Shown here: positions 18,063 to 28,700 of the stretch, one piece after another | Layout of the letters: the number at the start of each line of letters is the position of its first letter | How positions within the stretch are numbered: the first letter of the stretch is position 1 | NCBI RefSeq assembly: GCF_037963865.1 | Contig: NZ_CP150170.1 | Coordinates: 5,952,001-6,016,000 of the forward strand | From: Paenibacillus sp. FSL R10-2734 | GTDB taxonomy: Bacteria > Bacillota > Bacilli > Paenibacillales > Paenibacillaceae | DNA: 64,000 nt | Direction of reading: 5' to 3' | Program-made: the position numbers and the translations under genes | The notes under the pieces: model-generated | What the model was told of the DNA's origin: nothing | What the model saw: only the letters and a program-made list of their open reading frames with translations | Databases searched by the model: none

Positions 18063-18124
18063 AATGAAATATTCATTATCAATTATTTCATAATTTCATT
18101 GACTTCGTTATTCACTAGGAATAA
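18063..18124. promoter_or_regulatory. Candidate TetR operators
   Basis: Two dyads lie between tetR and the ABC exporter: AATGAA-N3-TTCATT at 18063-18077 and TTATTC-N5-GAATAA at 18108-18124. Both are perfect in their arms. The second is 60 bp before the ATPase start. The function is inferred from position. Confidence 0.55.
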
Positions 18125-18183
18125 TATAACATATGAAATATCCAATTAGTAATAGTTCATTATTTTGTGGTGGGGGTGGCAAC

Positions 18184-19071
18184 ATGCTAGTAGTTGAAGG
18201 CTTAACCAAACGATTTTCGAATGGCAAGGGAATCGAAGATGTAACGTTTACTGTAAATAAAGGCGAGGTATTTGGATTTCTGGGGCCAAACGGCGCAGGT
18301 AAATCTACGACCATAAGACATATCATGGGATTTATGATGCCGGATCAAGGATATGCGAGTATCCATGGACTTGATGTATGGAAAGCACAGGGCACAGTCC
18401 AGAAGCATATCGGCTATCTACCCGGTGAAATCAACTTTTTTGACGGGATGACAGGCATTTCTTTCCTTAAATTCATGTCTGGCATGCAAGGGATGAAGAA
18501 CACTACTAAACAAGACCACCTGATTGAACGACTGCAATTTGATGCCGCCACTCCGATCCGCAAAATGTCAAAGGGAATGAAGCAAAAGGTCGGCATTGTC
18601 GCAGCTTTCATGCACAATCCTGAAGTTATTATTCTGGATGAACCTACCTCCGGACTTGACCCGCTTATGCAAAAGGTATTTATAGATCTCGTATTGGAGG
18701 AAAAAGCAGCCGGAACCACCTTTCTAATGTCCTCTCACAGCTTTCAAGAAATTGAGCGTACCTGTGACCGAGCTGCAATCATTAAAGATGGACGTATCAT
18801 CACCGTAAAAGATATCCATGAACTGCAATCAATGCAGCGCAAGCTGTTTGAGGTTGTTTTCGCGAATCGTGAAGATGCAGATCAATTTGCCTCCTCTGGC
18901 CTGCAGGTGGAAGCTCGTGAAGGGAATATGGTCCGCATTGCCGTTCAGGGCAATTATGATCAATTCATTCAGGAGACCGGAAAATACAATATCCGCAGCA
19001 TGGATGTGTTCACGCAGAATCTAGAGGACATTTTCATGGACTATTATGACCGTGAGGGGGCCGTGCAATGA
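18184..19071 (+). CDS. ABC transporter ATP-binding protein
   Basis: Nucleotide-binding subunit of about 295 residues. The Walker A is GPNGAGKST, the signature is represented by RKMSKGMKQKVG, the Walker B is VIILDEPTSGLDPL, and the switch histidine lies in MSSHSF. The C-terminal extension is typical of DrrA/YxlF/Nat-type exporters. I placed the start at 18184 (MLVVEGLTKRF) behind GTGGGGGTGG; the frame is open 17 codons further upstream without a ribosome site. Its stop overlaps the permease start by 4 nt (ATGA), so the two are translationally coupled. Confidence 0.93.
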   Translation: MLVVEGLTKRFSNGKGIEDVTFTVNKGEVFGFLGPNGAGKSTTIRHIMGFMMPDQGYASIHGLDVWKAQGTVQKHIGYLPGEINFFDGMTGISFLKFMSGMQGMKNTTKQDHLIERLQFDAATPIRKMSKGMKQKVGIVAAFMHNPEVIILDEPTSGLDPLMQKVFIDLVLEEKAAGTTFLMSSHSFQEIERTCDRAAIIKDGRIITVKDIHELQSMQRKLFEVVFANREDADQFASSGLQVEAREGNMVRIAVQGNYDQFIQETGKYNIRSMDVFTQNLEDIFMDYYDREGAVQ

Positions 19072-19880
19072 ATCTTCCACTCTATAAGGAAATGATGAGA
19101 GTTAACCTGAAAGGAATAATGAATTACGCCTTCGGTTCTGCCTTCTATATTCTATTTATGATCTGGCTATATCCAGGGATTGCCGGAAGCACACAAGCTA
19201 TTGATGACCTCATTAAAGCTATGCCGGAGGGTGTGGGCAAAGCCTTCGGGTTAACCAGCGGCTTCACCAGTGCTGAAGCTTTTATCTCAGGAGAGTATTA
19301 CGGACTTATTCTGGTACTGATTCTATCCATTGTGTGTGTACAAATGTCGACGCAGCTCATGGCTCGACTCGTGGACCGCGGCTCTATGGCTTATCTGCTC
19401 ATTGCACCAACAACGCGGAGAAAAGTAGCTACTACGCAGGCGCTTGTACTCACGACAGCTTTGTTACTGATCATGGGGGTAACCACACTCGCCGGATTAT
19501 TAGGTAAAGCATGGTTCCTCGGCAGTGAATATGAATTTAACAGCGGCCGATTTGCTCAGCTAAATACTGTGGCCTTTCTATTGTTTTTTGCCGTTGGGGG
19601 AATTGCTTTTCTCGTATCCTCGGTATGTAATGATGAGAAAAAAGCACTTGGAATATCCGGCGCCATCACCTTCGGATTCTTTACTCTAGATCTGCTCGGT
19701 AAAATAAGCGATAAGCTAGAGGGGCTGCGTTACCTGACCCTATTCTCCTTCTATCAGCCTGGTAAAATCGTTCAAGGAAACGTAGAGGTCATTCAGGTCT
19801 CTAGCTGGTTATTGTTGATCGGTGTCCTCGCTTTTGCCTTAGGGATCGGGCTGTTCAGACGACGGGATCTTCCACTATAA
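19068..19880 (+). CDS. ABC-2 type exporter permease
   Basis: Membrane subunit of 270 residues with about six hydrophobic helices, partner of the upstream ATPase by its 4-nt overlap. The pattern (an N-terminal cytoplasmic start, helix 1 FYILFMIWLYPGIAG, a conserved central QALVLTTALLLIMGVTT helix pair and a final helix before RRRDLPL) fits ABC-2 permeases that export drugs, antibiotics or peptides. The cargo cannot be told. A TetR gene is divergent, suggesting induction by a small molecule. Confidence 0.85.
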   Translation: MNLPLYKEMMRVNLKGIMNYAFGSAFYILFMIWLYPGIAGSTQAIDDLIKAMPEGVGKAFGLTSGFTSAEAFISGEYYGLILVLILSIVCVQMSTQLMARLVDRGSMAYLLIAPTTRRKVATTQALVLTTALLLIMGVTTLAGLLGKAWFLGSEYEFNSGRFAQLNTVAFLLFFAVGGIAFLVSSVCNDEKKALGISGAITFGFFTLDLLGKISDKLEGLRYLTLFSFYQPGKIVQGNVEVIQVSSWLLLIGVLAFALGIGLFRRRDLPL

Positions 19881-19882
19881 GA

Positions 19883-19925
19883 AAAGGGACGCTTCAATAG
19901 CATATTGCTACTGAAGCGTCCCTTT
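19883..19925. terminator. Bidirectional terminator between permease and GH43 genes
   Basis: AAGGGACGCTTCAATAGCA pairs with TGCTACTGAAGCGTCCCTT, a long stem with one mismatch and a 3-nt loop, with T/A runs on both sides. It separates convergent genes and marks the left border of the arabinan island. Confidence 0.93.
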
Positions 19926-19958
19926 TTAAATAGAAGAATAAAGTAACGCCGAAGGCCT

Positions 19959-20927
19959 TTATGTTTGTGATTTCGTATCTGGTCTAGGCACACCAAAGTT
20001 TGGCGTTCCATCTTCATTCCATTGCATCACTTGCACACGCGCGTGACGATTGGGATCATATAACGGATCGCCTACAATTTCCTTATAGCTTCTAGCATGG
20101 AACACTAGGATATCTTGTGTGCCATCCTCTGAGACTGTAAAGCTATTGTGTCCCGGACCATATTGACCGTTTTCTTCAGAAGTCGTAAATACGGGTTCTG
20201 GTGTTTTGACCCATGATTTTGGATCCATTAAATCACTATTCTCATCAGCGGTTAACAAACCCATACAGTAGTTATGATTTGTTGCACTAGCCGAGAAGGT
20301 CATGAAAATACGTCCATTACGTTTAATAATTGCCGCACCCTCATTCACCAAAAATCCGATTTTTTCCCATTCATATTCAGGCGTGGCGATGCACACCTGT
20401 TCGCCCTTTAAAGTCCAAGGATTTTCCATTTCAGAAATATAGATATTAGAATTACCAGGGATATCAGGATCCTTTTGTGCCCAAACGTAGTATCTAACAC
20501 CTCTGTGCTCAAAAGTCGTTGCATCCAAGGCAAAGGTTTCCCATTTCGTTTTGATTTGACCCTTTTCCACCCATTCTCCTTCGAGTGGATTTGCGGATGA
20601 ATTTTCTATTGCAAACATGCGATGATCAAACAATCCATCTTTAGTGTCAGACGTATGTGCGGCTGCAAAATACACGTACCACTTTTCATCAATATAATGT
20701 ATCTCAGGAGCCCAAATATTGGCACTCATCAAACCTGTTTCATGCTTAACCCAAATCGTCTTGCCCTCAGCCTCAGCTAATCCTTGAATGGAATCAGATC
20801 GACGAAGCTCAATTCTATCGAATTCTGGAACCGAAGCTATGAAATAATAATATCCATCAGTATGTTTATAGATCCAAGGATCAGCTCTTTGCTCAATAAA
20901 TGGATTTTTCACATTAAATTCTCTCAT
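19959..20927 (-). CDS. Glycoside hydrolase family 43, likely exo-alpha-1,5-L-arabinofuranosidase
   Basis: Five-bladed beta-propeller hydrolase of 322 residues without a signal peptide, so probably cytoplasmic. The catalytic acids are apparent: the base Asp16 in EQRADPWIY, the pKa-modulating Asp in FALDATTFE, and the acid Glu in LVNEGAAII. IWAPEIHYIDEKWYVYF is the usual GH43 segment. The opening NPFIEQRADPW is, to my recollection, characteristic of subfamily 26 exo-1,5-arabinofuranosidases; this is inferred, not searched. It lies last in the operon behind the sugar ABC transporter genes and would trim imported arabino-oligosaccharides. Confidence 0.88.
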   Translation of the reverse strand: MREFNVKNPFIEQRADPWIYKHTDGYYYFIASVPEFDRIELRRSDSIQGLAEAEGKTIWVKHETGLMSANIWAPEIHYIDEKWYVYFAAAHTSDTKDGLFDHRMFAIENSSANPLEGEWVEKGQIKTKWETFALDATTFEHRGVRYYVWAQKDPDIPGNSNIYISEMENPWTLKGEQVCIATPEYEWEKIGFLVNEGAAIIKRNGRIFMTFSASATNHNYCMGLLTADENSDLMDPKSWVKTPEPVFTTSEENGQYGPGHNSFTVSEDGTQDILVFHARSYKEIVGDPLYDPNRHARVQVMQWNEDGTPNFGVPRPDTKSQT

Positions 20928-20957
20928 GATGACAACTCCTATATCTCTCTTTGTTTT

Positions 20958-21869
20958 TTAACCTTTAATACCTGAATTCAAGTTAATCGATTGTACGAAG
21001 TATTTTTGAGCAAATATAAATAGCAGCAAGGTTGGAATGATCGCTAAGATCGCTGAACCCATTAGTTGTCCGATCATACGATAGTTTCCGTAGATATCTT
21101 GAAGCAAGAGCAAACCAGCTGTAACTGGCATTTTATCTACATCTGTGTATACGATAACCGGCCAGAGGAAGTCATTCCAAGAACCCGTAAAGGAGAACAA
21201 TCCGCACACAATCAGAATTGGCTTAACTAACGGCAATATAATTTGTGCGAAAATTCTAAAGTCACTAGCCCCGTCAACTTTTGCTGATTCGTCTAATTCT
21301 TTCGGGATACCATTCATAAACTGTCTGACCAAGAAGATATTCCCCATACCCGCAAGACCAGGAATAATCATTGCCCAGGAAGTATTCACCCAACCTAAGG
21401 AATCGATAATTTTATAAGAAGGAATTAAGTTAACTACACCCGGGAAGAAGGATATCCCCAGCAAAGTAAAGAACAACGTGTCTCTTCCTTTAAACTTAAT
21501 ACGGGTATAACCAAAGCCTGTAATCGAAATCACAATAACTACCAGAATGGTGTGGGTTGTCGCGATAAACAATGAGTTTCCTAACCAACGTAGAATCGGG
21601 GCTGTAGAAGTATTGTTCAGAATATTAACATAGTTCTCAAAGACCCATGTTTCAGGAAATAGTCTAAAGCCTGAGGAAACCACTTCCGTTTGTGATCTAA
21701 ATGATGTGGAAATTCCGAATATCACTGGAATGACCCAAATCACACAAAGAATAAGTAAAAAAGTATATGATACATATTTTGAAATGCTAATATTGGATGG
21801 CCCTTTTTCTTTGCCTGATCTATTAACAACTGGACGATTATCCAAACTATTTAGCGCCTGATTTGACAT
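20958..21869 (-). CDS. Carbohydrate ABC transporter permease (MalG type)
   Basis: Inner-membrane permease of 303 residues with six helices after an N-terminal cytoplasmic tail. The ATPase-contact EAA loop reads ELDESAKVDGASDFRIFAQIILPLVKP, the CUT1 MalG-type signature. It pairs with the MalF-type permease upstream and the solute-binding protein. No ATPase gene is nearby, so it presumably uses a shared MsmX-type ATPase, as is common in Bacillales. In context the cargo is probably arabino-oligosaccharide (AraQ-like role). Confidence 0.93.
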   Translation of the reverse strand: MSNQALNSLDNRPVVNRSGKEKGPSNISISKYVSYTFLLILCVIWVIPVIFGISTSFRSQTEVVSSGFRLFPETWVFENYVNILNNTSTAPILRWLGNSLFIATTHTILVVIVISITGFGYTRIKFKGRDTLFFTLLGISFFPGVVNLIPSYKIIDSLGWVNTSWAMIIPGLAGMGNIFLVRQFMNGIPKELDESAKVDGASDFRIFAQIILPLVKPILIVCGLFSFTGSWNDFLWPVIVYTDVDKMPVTAGLLLLQDIYGNYRMIGQLMGSAILAIIPTLLLFIFAQKYFVQSINLNSGIKG

Positions 21870-21922
21870 TTTAGTACACCTACCTTTTCCATTTCCTATT
21901 GATCCATTCGTTCACGAGAACG

Positions 21923-22801
21923 TTATGTAGCATTTCGGTTCATTACATAATATTGCAGCGCTGAGATCACCAAGATCACCAATCCCAATAGCACTGCCAT
22001 AGCTGATGCCATCCCTGCGATGGATTCACCGTTACCGAAAGCTAATTGACGAATATACATCATGAGTACGTGTGTACTTTGTCGAGGCCCGCCATCGGTC
22101 ATCATTAACGGTTGGCCGAATACATTAAAGGCTCCGGCAGTTGTCATAACAAAGGTATAAATTAATGGAAAACGGATAGATGGCAAGGTGATACTAGTGA
22201 ATCTTTTAATAGAACCCGCACCATCAAGCTCGGCCGATTCATATAGCTCTTGCGCAACGCCACTTAAGGAAGCACGATAAATAATCATGTTGCCTCCAAT
22301 ACCACCCCATAGCGTGATAACAATAATGATAATCCACGCATACGGCTGATTTGCAGGCCAAGCGATTTGTGATCCAAACAGATTACCAGTGATCCCGAGT
22401 TGCTTATTAAAGATCAACAGCCAGATCAGTGCTGCCGCAGAAATTGAAATCAAGCCTGGAATATAGAGAATAGATTGAATTAAGCTCTTCATTTTCACTT
22501 TTTTATGTTCCAGTGCAACCGCAATCATTAATGGGATAACAATTAATAATGGAACAGAGAGGACAACAAAGATTAACGTATTTTTCAGCCCTCTGAAAAA
22601 TTGCGTGTGAAAAGTAGAACTGGCATCCGTAAGAATGGCCTTATAGTTATCTAAGCCTACCCATACCGGGTCACTCATTAAATTCCACTTTGTAAATGAA
22701 GCATAAATCCCATATATCGTTGGCAATAAAATGAAGATAGCAAACAAAATGACGTGCGGACCTACAAAGAAGGCAGGTGCCCAATTTATTTTCTTTTTCA
22801 T
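21923..22801 (-). CDS. Carbohydrate ABC transporter permease (MalF type)
   Basis: Permease of 292 residues with about six transmembrane helices. The EAA loop is ELYESAELDGAGSIKRFTSITLPSIRFPL. A basic start KKKINWAPAFFVGPHV precedes helix 1. AAGGAGAAATG precedes the start. It heterodimerises with the MalG-type subunit encoded 53 bp downstream. Position in the arabinan island suggests an AraP-like role in uptake of arabino-oligosaccharides. Confidence 0.93.
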   Translation of the reverse strand: MKKKINWAPAFFVGPHVILFAIFILLPTIYGIYASFTKWNLMSDPVWVGLDNYKAILTDASSTFHTQFFRGLKNTLIFVVLSVPLLIVIPLMIAVALEHKKVKMKSLIQSILYIPGLISISAAALIWLLIFNKQLGITGNLFGSQIAWPANQPYAWIIIIVITLWGGIGGNMIIYRASLSGVAQELYESAELDGAGSIKRFTSITLPSIRFPLIYTFVMTTAGAFNVFGQPLMMTDGGPRQSTHVLMMYIRQLAFGNGESIAGMASAMAVLLGLVILVISALQYYVMNRNAT

Positions 22802-22880
22802 AGGATTTCATTTCTCCTTTTGCACAAAGTAATGCACCGGGATAAGGCACATTACTTCGTACAATCTATTCTATTTCGCT

Positions 22881-24125
22881 TTATTTCGCTGCACTGCTGC
22901 TCTCTGCGATTTTATCTTCTACAAATTTCTGCATCGTTGCCAAGGTCTCGTCAAGATCAACGTTGCCACGAACGATATCTGCACAATAAGTATCTACTGC
23001 TTCCGCGATGTATGGATAGTATTCATATGTGTAAATGTAAAGGGATTCAATTTCTTTTTCATTAGAAGTAAAGAAGGATTGCATATAGTTTTGGTACTCT
23101 GGGCTTTGGTTAACGACATTACTTGCTACGTTTTGACCAGCCTTTGCCCATTCCATTGAGTTGGTACGAACATATTCCAGGAAGTTAGCAATACCCACTT
23201 CTTTTTCGTCTGTTCTCTTGTCGTTCTTGAGCATAGCGAATAAGTGAGAGGAGGATCTATTCGTGAACTTATCAGCAGTAGGAGAATAAATATTAGTCAC
23301 ACCAAAGTTCAAGCCTTCAACTCCAGCATGTGCTGTAGAACTCCAAGTTCCATCTGTGGAGAAAAGAACATTTTGAGATTGGAACATCAAGTAACCGTCT
23401 TCACCAAATGGAGTCATCAAACCCGCATCGGCGATTTTCTTAACATCTTCAAACGCTTGTTTAAATACTGGGGTGTTAACAGCCGGTTTACCATCAGCCT
23501 GAATATCTCCGCCCAAGTTTTGAATTTGAGCCAGGATAACCCAGCCGAGCAAGGCATCATTTACTACATAGTCGCCTTCATCTAATTTCCCTTGTAAGGA
23601 AAGCATTTCATCAATCGTAACCACATTATCATCCAAGAATGATTCAGCATTATATTTCTTCAGCAAATCTTTATTGTAGTACATTACGTTACTGTGGATA
23701 TCAAGAGGCACTGTGTATTGCGTTCCGTCGATGTTACCAGTGTTCCAAGCTTGCGGTAAGTAATTTTCAGCTTTTAGTTCAGGCTGTGCTGGTAATACGG
23801 TATCTTGCATGGACTCTAGGACACCTTGCTTAACAAATCCAGGAACACGGTCAGCGTGGATAATTGCTAAATCAGGCACACCTTTGTTGGAAGCCAACAC
23901 AGTAGAAATCTTTGTATACATATCAGCTGTAATCACATGTTTTACTTTAATCTCTGGGTTCGTAGCATTGTAGTCCTTAACAATTTGATCCATATAAGCA
24001 CCATCATCACCGGTCAGTGGTGTCCAGAACGTAATCGTCTTACTATCATCTTTACCACCACATCCTGCTAACACCGTAGATAACGTTAGAACTGTTGCCA
24101 ATAATAAACCGAATTTCTTTTTCAA
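22881..24125 (-). CDS. Extracellular sugar-binding lipoprotein of the arabinan ABC transporter
   Basis: Family 1 solute-binding lipoprotein of about 414 residues. The signal peptide is KKKFGLLLATVLTLSTVLAGCGG, with the lipobox Cys at about residue 21. The mature protein has the usual ITFWTPLTGDDGAYMDQIVKDYN opening and a C-terminal helical region. I placed the start at TTG 24125, preceded by GGGGGAGAG with 3-4 nt spacing; the frame runs 13 codons further but would put non-signal sequence first. It heads a four-gene operon (binding protein, two permeases, GH43). A cre-like site lies upstream. Confidence 0.92.
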   Translation of the reverse strand: MKKKFGLLLATVLTLSTVLAGCGGKDDSKTITFWTPLTGDDGAYMDQIVKDYNATNPEIKVKHVITADMYTKISTVLASNKGVPDLAIIHADRVPGFVKQGVLESMQDTVLPAQPELKAENYLPQAWNTGNIDGTQYTVPLDIHSNVMYYNKDLLKKYNAESFLDDNVVTIDEMLSLQGKLDEGDYVVNDALLGWVILAQIQNLGGDIQADGKPAVNTPVFKQAFEDVKKIADAGLMTPFGEDGYLMFQSQNVLFSTDGTWSSTAHAGVEGLNFGVTNIYSPTADKFTNRSSSHLFAMLKNDKRTDEKEVGIANFLEYVRTNSMEWAKAGQNVASNVVNQSPEYQNYMQSFFTSNEKEIESLYIYTYEYYPYIAEAVDTYCADIVRGNVDLDETLATMQKFVEDKIAESSSAAK

Positions 24126-24217
24126 TACTCTCTCCCCCTGCAGCTGTAATGTTAAGATAATCATTCACGTTAACTTTCGTCGGGAACGATTAACTTAGGA
24201 TTAGTATACATTCGTCT

Positions 24218-24231
24218 TGAAAGCGTAGTCA
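24218..24231. promoter_or_regulatory. cre-like catabolite repression site
   Basis: TGAAAGCGTAGTCA matches the Bacillus cre consensus TGWAANCGNTNWCA at all but one defined position. It lies 93 nt before the binding-protein start, in the gap shared with the divergent ArsR-type regulator. CcpA control is inferred. Confidence 0.55.
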
Positions 24232-24401
24232 ATAACTTTTAAATAAACTTAATAGATTTTTATCAAACTTAATTAACCTTTTGGTTCATTACCACGAGAT
24301 GAAAGCGATACTTTATTTACTTCGATTACCTTTCGTGTTACTTTATATATAGATTAATAAACTTTACAGTATATGAAATTACTTTGAAAGAAGTGGATAA
24401 A

Positions 24402-25307
24402 ATGCAATTGGAAATAGACAAGTCCTCTCTCGTTGTTTATGAAGCTTTGGCAAGTGAAGTGCGAATAAAAATTATTCAGTTGCTCTCCAAAAACAAGATG
24501 AACATCAAAGATTTGGCAGAAGAACTTAAAATAAGCAGTCCTATCGTAACAAAACACATCAAAAAACTAGAAGACGCAGGAATCATAAAAACAGAAAAAG
24601 TTCCTGGTAAATCAGGAATGCAAAAAATCTCGATTCTTAGAGTCGATCATATTGAGATTAACTTCCCTAAAAAAATCTTTCACTCCTTTGCCTCCTATGA
24701 GACATCGGTGCCGATTGGTCATTATACGGATTATGATCTGAAGCCTACATGCGGACTTGCCACAGAGAAAGAGTTCATCGGTAGAGTAGACGAACCTAAG
24801 TATTTCATGGATTCTAAAAGAGTCGATGCAGAGATTCTATGGTTTACCCAAGGTTATGTTCAATACAACATTGCTAATTTTCTAAAAAAAGATGAAACCT
24901 TGCAGCAATTTGAAATTAGCTTGGAGCTGTCTTCCGAATTTCCATTCGCCAATGACGTATGGCCTTCAGACATCACCTTTTCCTTGAATGGCTTGGAATT
25001 AGGCACTTGGACGAGCCCTGGAGATTTTGCTGATGCAAGAGGTAAATTCACACCTGATTGGTGGCCGCACAATATTAACCAATATGGATTGCTAAAAACG
25101 ATTAGAATTACAAATCACAACGGAACATACATTGACGGTGACCCACTGTCTTCCGTTTCAATCGAGGATTTAGATACGAATTGTGACCGATGGACCTTTC
25201 GGATTGAAGTGAAGGAAGATGCCAAACACGTCGGAGGCGCTACCATTTTCGGAAAAAAATTCGGCAATCACGATCAAGACATCATGTTCAAAATGTATTA
25301 CCTTTAA
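24402..25307 (+). CDS. ArsR-type HTH regulator with C-terminal sensor-like domain (copy 1)
   Basis: Protein of about 301 residues. Residues 1-85 form a winged helix-turn-helix of ArsR type (ALASEVRIKIIQLLSKN, then IKDLAEELKISSPIVTKHIKKLEDAGII). The remaining 215 residues are beta-rich, with GHYTDYDLKPTCGLAT, the central VWPSDITFSLNGLELGTW segment, RGKFTPDWWP, NQYGLLKTIRIT and a final GKKFGNHDQDI. I do not recognise this C-terminal domain; its aromatic-rich strands suggest a jelly-roll sugar-binding fold. A full-length paralog lies at 30737-31651. It is divergent from the arabinan transporter operon and is probably its regulator. I chose ATG 24402 by comparison with the paralog. Confidence 0.85.
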   Translation: MQLEIDKSSLVVYEALASEVRIKIIQLLSKNKMNIKDLAEELKISSPIVTKHIKKLEDAGIIKTEKVPGKSGMQKISILRVDHIEINFPKKIFHSFASYETSVPIGHYTDYDLKPTCGLATEKEFIGRVDEPKYFMDSKRVDAEILWFTQGYVQYNIANFLKKDETLQQFEISLELSSEFPFANDVWPSDITFSLNGLELGTWTSPGDFADARGKFTPDWWPHNINQYGLLKTIRITNHNGTYIDGDPLSSVSIEDLDTNCDRWTFRIEVKEDAKHVGGATIFGKKFGNHDQDIMFKMYYL

Positions 25308-25755
25308 AATCTCCTAGTATATACACGTAACAAGGTTGGTTCTTTCATGGGGGCGAACAACTAATGATTTAGTCTTCCTTAGCTCCCCCCTATCTGTTAT
25401 GTGGACTTCACCAAACCTATCACCTATTAATCTCTTTATTTCCCCATCCCTCACCTTATTTCACTATCTACAACTTCCAGCAGTAATTTATAGAGCTTTA
25501 TCAAGCGACTAGACCTAACCCTTTCGTTAATAAAAATATAAAAAGATTTATCGTTTGATAAATTTCTATTTGACTACATGCTAAAATCATGCTTAAAATG
25601 AGATCAACATCACACGTTTTTCGTATTTGTTTTAAATAAACATAAAACAAATACTTTTCTATTTGTGAAAAGCGTTTTTTTAGAAGTTTCATTGTAAGCG
25701 TTTCACATGTTTTTCTACGCACCGCGACAATCTCTAATCACTAGAATGGAGGATC
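25308..25755. other. Long upstream region of the arabinanase gene
   Basis: No supported gene. A weak hairpin (GGGGGC...GCTCCCCC) near 25347-25393 may end the regulator transcript. Two cre-like cores lie at 25665-25680 (TGAAAAGCGTTTTTTT) and 25693-25707 (TGTAAGCGTTTCACA); both are imperfect. TTTTAAATAAAC at 25630-25641 is shared exactly with the gap before the sugar-binding protein (24237-24248). A promoter for the arabinanase is expected near 25650-25740. Confidence 0.5.
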
Positions 25756-28700
25756 ATGAATTTGAGGAAAACAACTCGTAAACTAACCGCTTCTCTTCTT
25801 GCACTCACCCTGCTAATACCTGCTCCGTTAATTTCAGCAGCTTCTGCAAGCGATTCCAAAACAATCCCACAATCAACACAACAACAGGCTGCTGATTATT
25901 TAGGCCACTGGGCACAGAAGGATTTTCAATCATGGGTAGATAAGGGTTTAATTTCAGGCTATGGACAAGGAATTTACAAACCGAATCAGGAGATCACCCG
26001 CGCGGAATGGGTCACATTGATAAACCGTGTCTTTAATTTGCAGGAAAAAGCAGAAATCAGCTTCATGGATGTATCAGAGACCGGCGCTTATTACAGCGAT
26101 ATCCAGAAAGCAGCGGCTGCAGGATATATATCTGGATACAGCGATGGCACCTTTCGAGCAACACAGCAAGTAAGTCGTCAAGAAGCCGCGGTTATGCTTT
26201 ACAGACTATTCCAGCTTAATTCTTCTGCAAATACCTCTGCACCAAAAGACGTTGAAGACTTACCAACATGGAGCCAAGAAGCCGTATTATCTTTATTTAG
26301 TGAAGGTTACTTAAGTGGTTATAATGACGGCACCTTTAAAGGCACAAAGGCTGTATCTAGAGCGGAAGCACTGCGCATGATTGAGGAGTTGGCCGGTGAA
26401 ATTACTACAAAAAGTGGGAGTTATACGGGTATTACCTCTCGCAATATGGTTATCAGTAGTCCGGGTGTTGAGTTGAACAACTCCACCATCTCCGGAAACC
26501 TGTACCTTACCGAAGGTATTGCAGAAGGCGACATTACGCTGAATAACGTTACCGTTAAAGGAAAAGTATACGTGTCCGGCGGCGGCGAAAACAGCATCGT
26601 ACTTAGCAACTCTAATGCGGCCGACATGGCGGTTGATAAACACAATGGTAAACTCCGCATCGTTACTAAAGGAAACAGCGCTGTACCAAGCGTACGCGTA
26701 CATTCTGGTGTAACGCTTGAGGAAGATAATTCGTTGACGGGAGCAGGCTTCGGTCAGGTTATTATCGAGAATACACTCCCTAACGATTCAACGATCAGGC
26801 TGAAAGGCAATTTTGATTCCACTGAGATTAAAGCCTTGGGGGCGCCTATACTACATCTAGCTGCAGGCAGTATTACCGAAGTTACACTGAAGCAAATAGT
26901 TAAGCTGCGTGTAGATGCAGGTACAGCAATCAATAATCTCATTCTTGGTATAAACGATATCATTACGATTCAAGGCACTGGGAAAGTTGGTTTTGACAGT
27001 AAATACAGTCACCTAATCAAATTCGAAACGCCTAGCCCTACAGCTACGGCAACCCCTGGTACAAGTTCAGGTGGATCAGACGGCGGCGTTGTTTCCACAC
27101 CTGCACCTTCTGCTACTCCGGTTCCTCCGGCTACACCGACTCCTACTGCTACACCAGAACCGACTGCTCCGGCACCAGCACTCACCAATGTTTCTGTACA
27201 TGATCCGTCGGTGGTCGTAGACAAAGGTACGTATTATGTATTCGGGTCTCATATCGATGCAGCCAAATCGGATGATCTGATGAACTGGACTCATTTCACA
27301 AATGGCTATACAACACCAGGTAACGTACTTTTTGGTGATCTTTCCGCGAATCTAGCAGAATCCTTTAAATGGGCTGGCGAGAACGATTCTGACAGTAAAG
27401 GTGGCTTCTCCATATGGGCTCCAGACGTTTTCTGGAATGAGGCTTACAAGAATGCGGATGGAACAACCGGCGCTTATATGATGTATTACAGTGCCTCCTC
27501 CACTTACATCCGCTCAGCGATTGGTTATGCCACTTCGCAAAATATCGAAGGTCCTTACACCTATGGAAATACCGTAATTTATTCTGGTTTCACCAAGGAA
27601 GAGGATTACGATACTAACAGTAAGGTCAATAAAAAATGGACAAACACTAATATTCAGAAACTTATTGATAATGGAACATTGGATGATGTCAACCCAGATT
27701 GGTTTGACGCAGGCGGTTCATATAAGAACAAAACATATACAAACGCAATTGACCCTACCTTATTCTACGATAAAGATGGCAAGCTGTGGATGACATATGG
27801 ATCATGGTCAGGCGGCATATTTATTCTAGAAATCGATCCAGCTACCGGCGAGCCTAAATATCCAGGCGAAGATGGTAAAACCGCTGATGGACGTTTAATT
27901 GATCGCTATTTCGGGACCCATATTTCCGGCGGGATGACCAAATCAGGTGAAGGGCCTTATATCGCTTATGATAAGAATACGGGTTATTACTATTTGTATG
28001 TGACTTATGGAGGACTAGCGTCCGACGGTGGTTACAACATGCGTCAATTCCGTTCAACGAATCCGGATGGCCCATATGTGGATGCTGCCGGACAAAGCGC
28101 AGTGCTCGCAACGAGCAATGACCATTCAGCCATTGGTAATAAAGTACTTGGTAACTTCATGTTCACGAATCTGAACAGTGACCCTGACTTCCAAACCTAC
28201 GGCTATGTAGCATCTGGCCACAATTCAGTGAATTACGACGATGAGACGGGTAAAATATTCAACTTTTTCCACACTCGGTTCCCGCAGCGTGGTGAAACAC
28301 ATGAGCTTCGTGTGCATCAAATGTTCACGAACGAAGACGGATGGCCGATCACATCACCTCATCGTTACACCGGTGAAACTATCGCAGCCGTTAAGCAGGA
28401 AGATGTTATTGGAGCCTATCAGTTCGTGAATCACGGCAAAGATACTTCCGCCAAAATCAAATCCACAACAGATATCGAACTCCGCGGTGATGGAACCATT
28501 ACAGGATCCGTAACCGGTACCTGGGAGCTAAAGGGAGAGTATTACGTCGACCTACTCCTCAATGAAACAGAAAACGGAGCCGCCGTACAAAATCTTTACA
28601 AAGGCGTATTCGTGAAGCAATGGGATTCCTCCCGGCAGAGCAATGTTATGACTTTCACAGCGATGTCCAATAAGGGTGTTACCGTCTGGGGCAGCCAAAT

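Noticed and set aside
24300..24313. Second cre site (TGAAAGCGATAC)
   Set aside because: Only the left half matches; the right half differs from consensus at three positions.
25501..25722. Minus-strand open frame of 73 codons in the arabinanase upstream region
   Set aside because: No ribosome site or family pattern, and it overlaps the likely promoter and cre-like sites.
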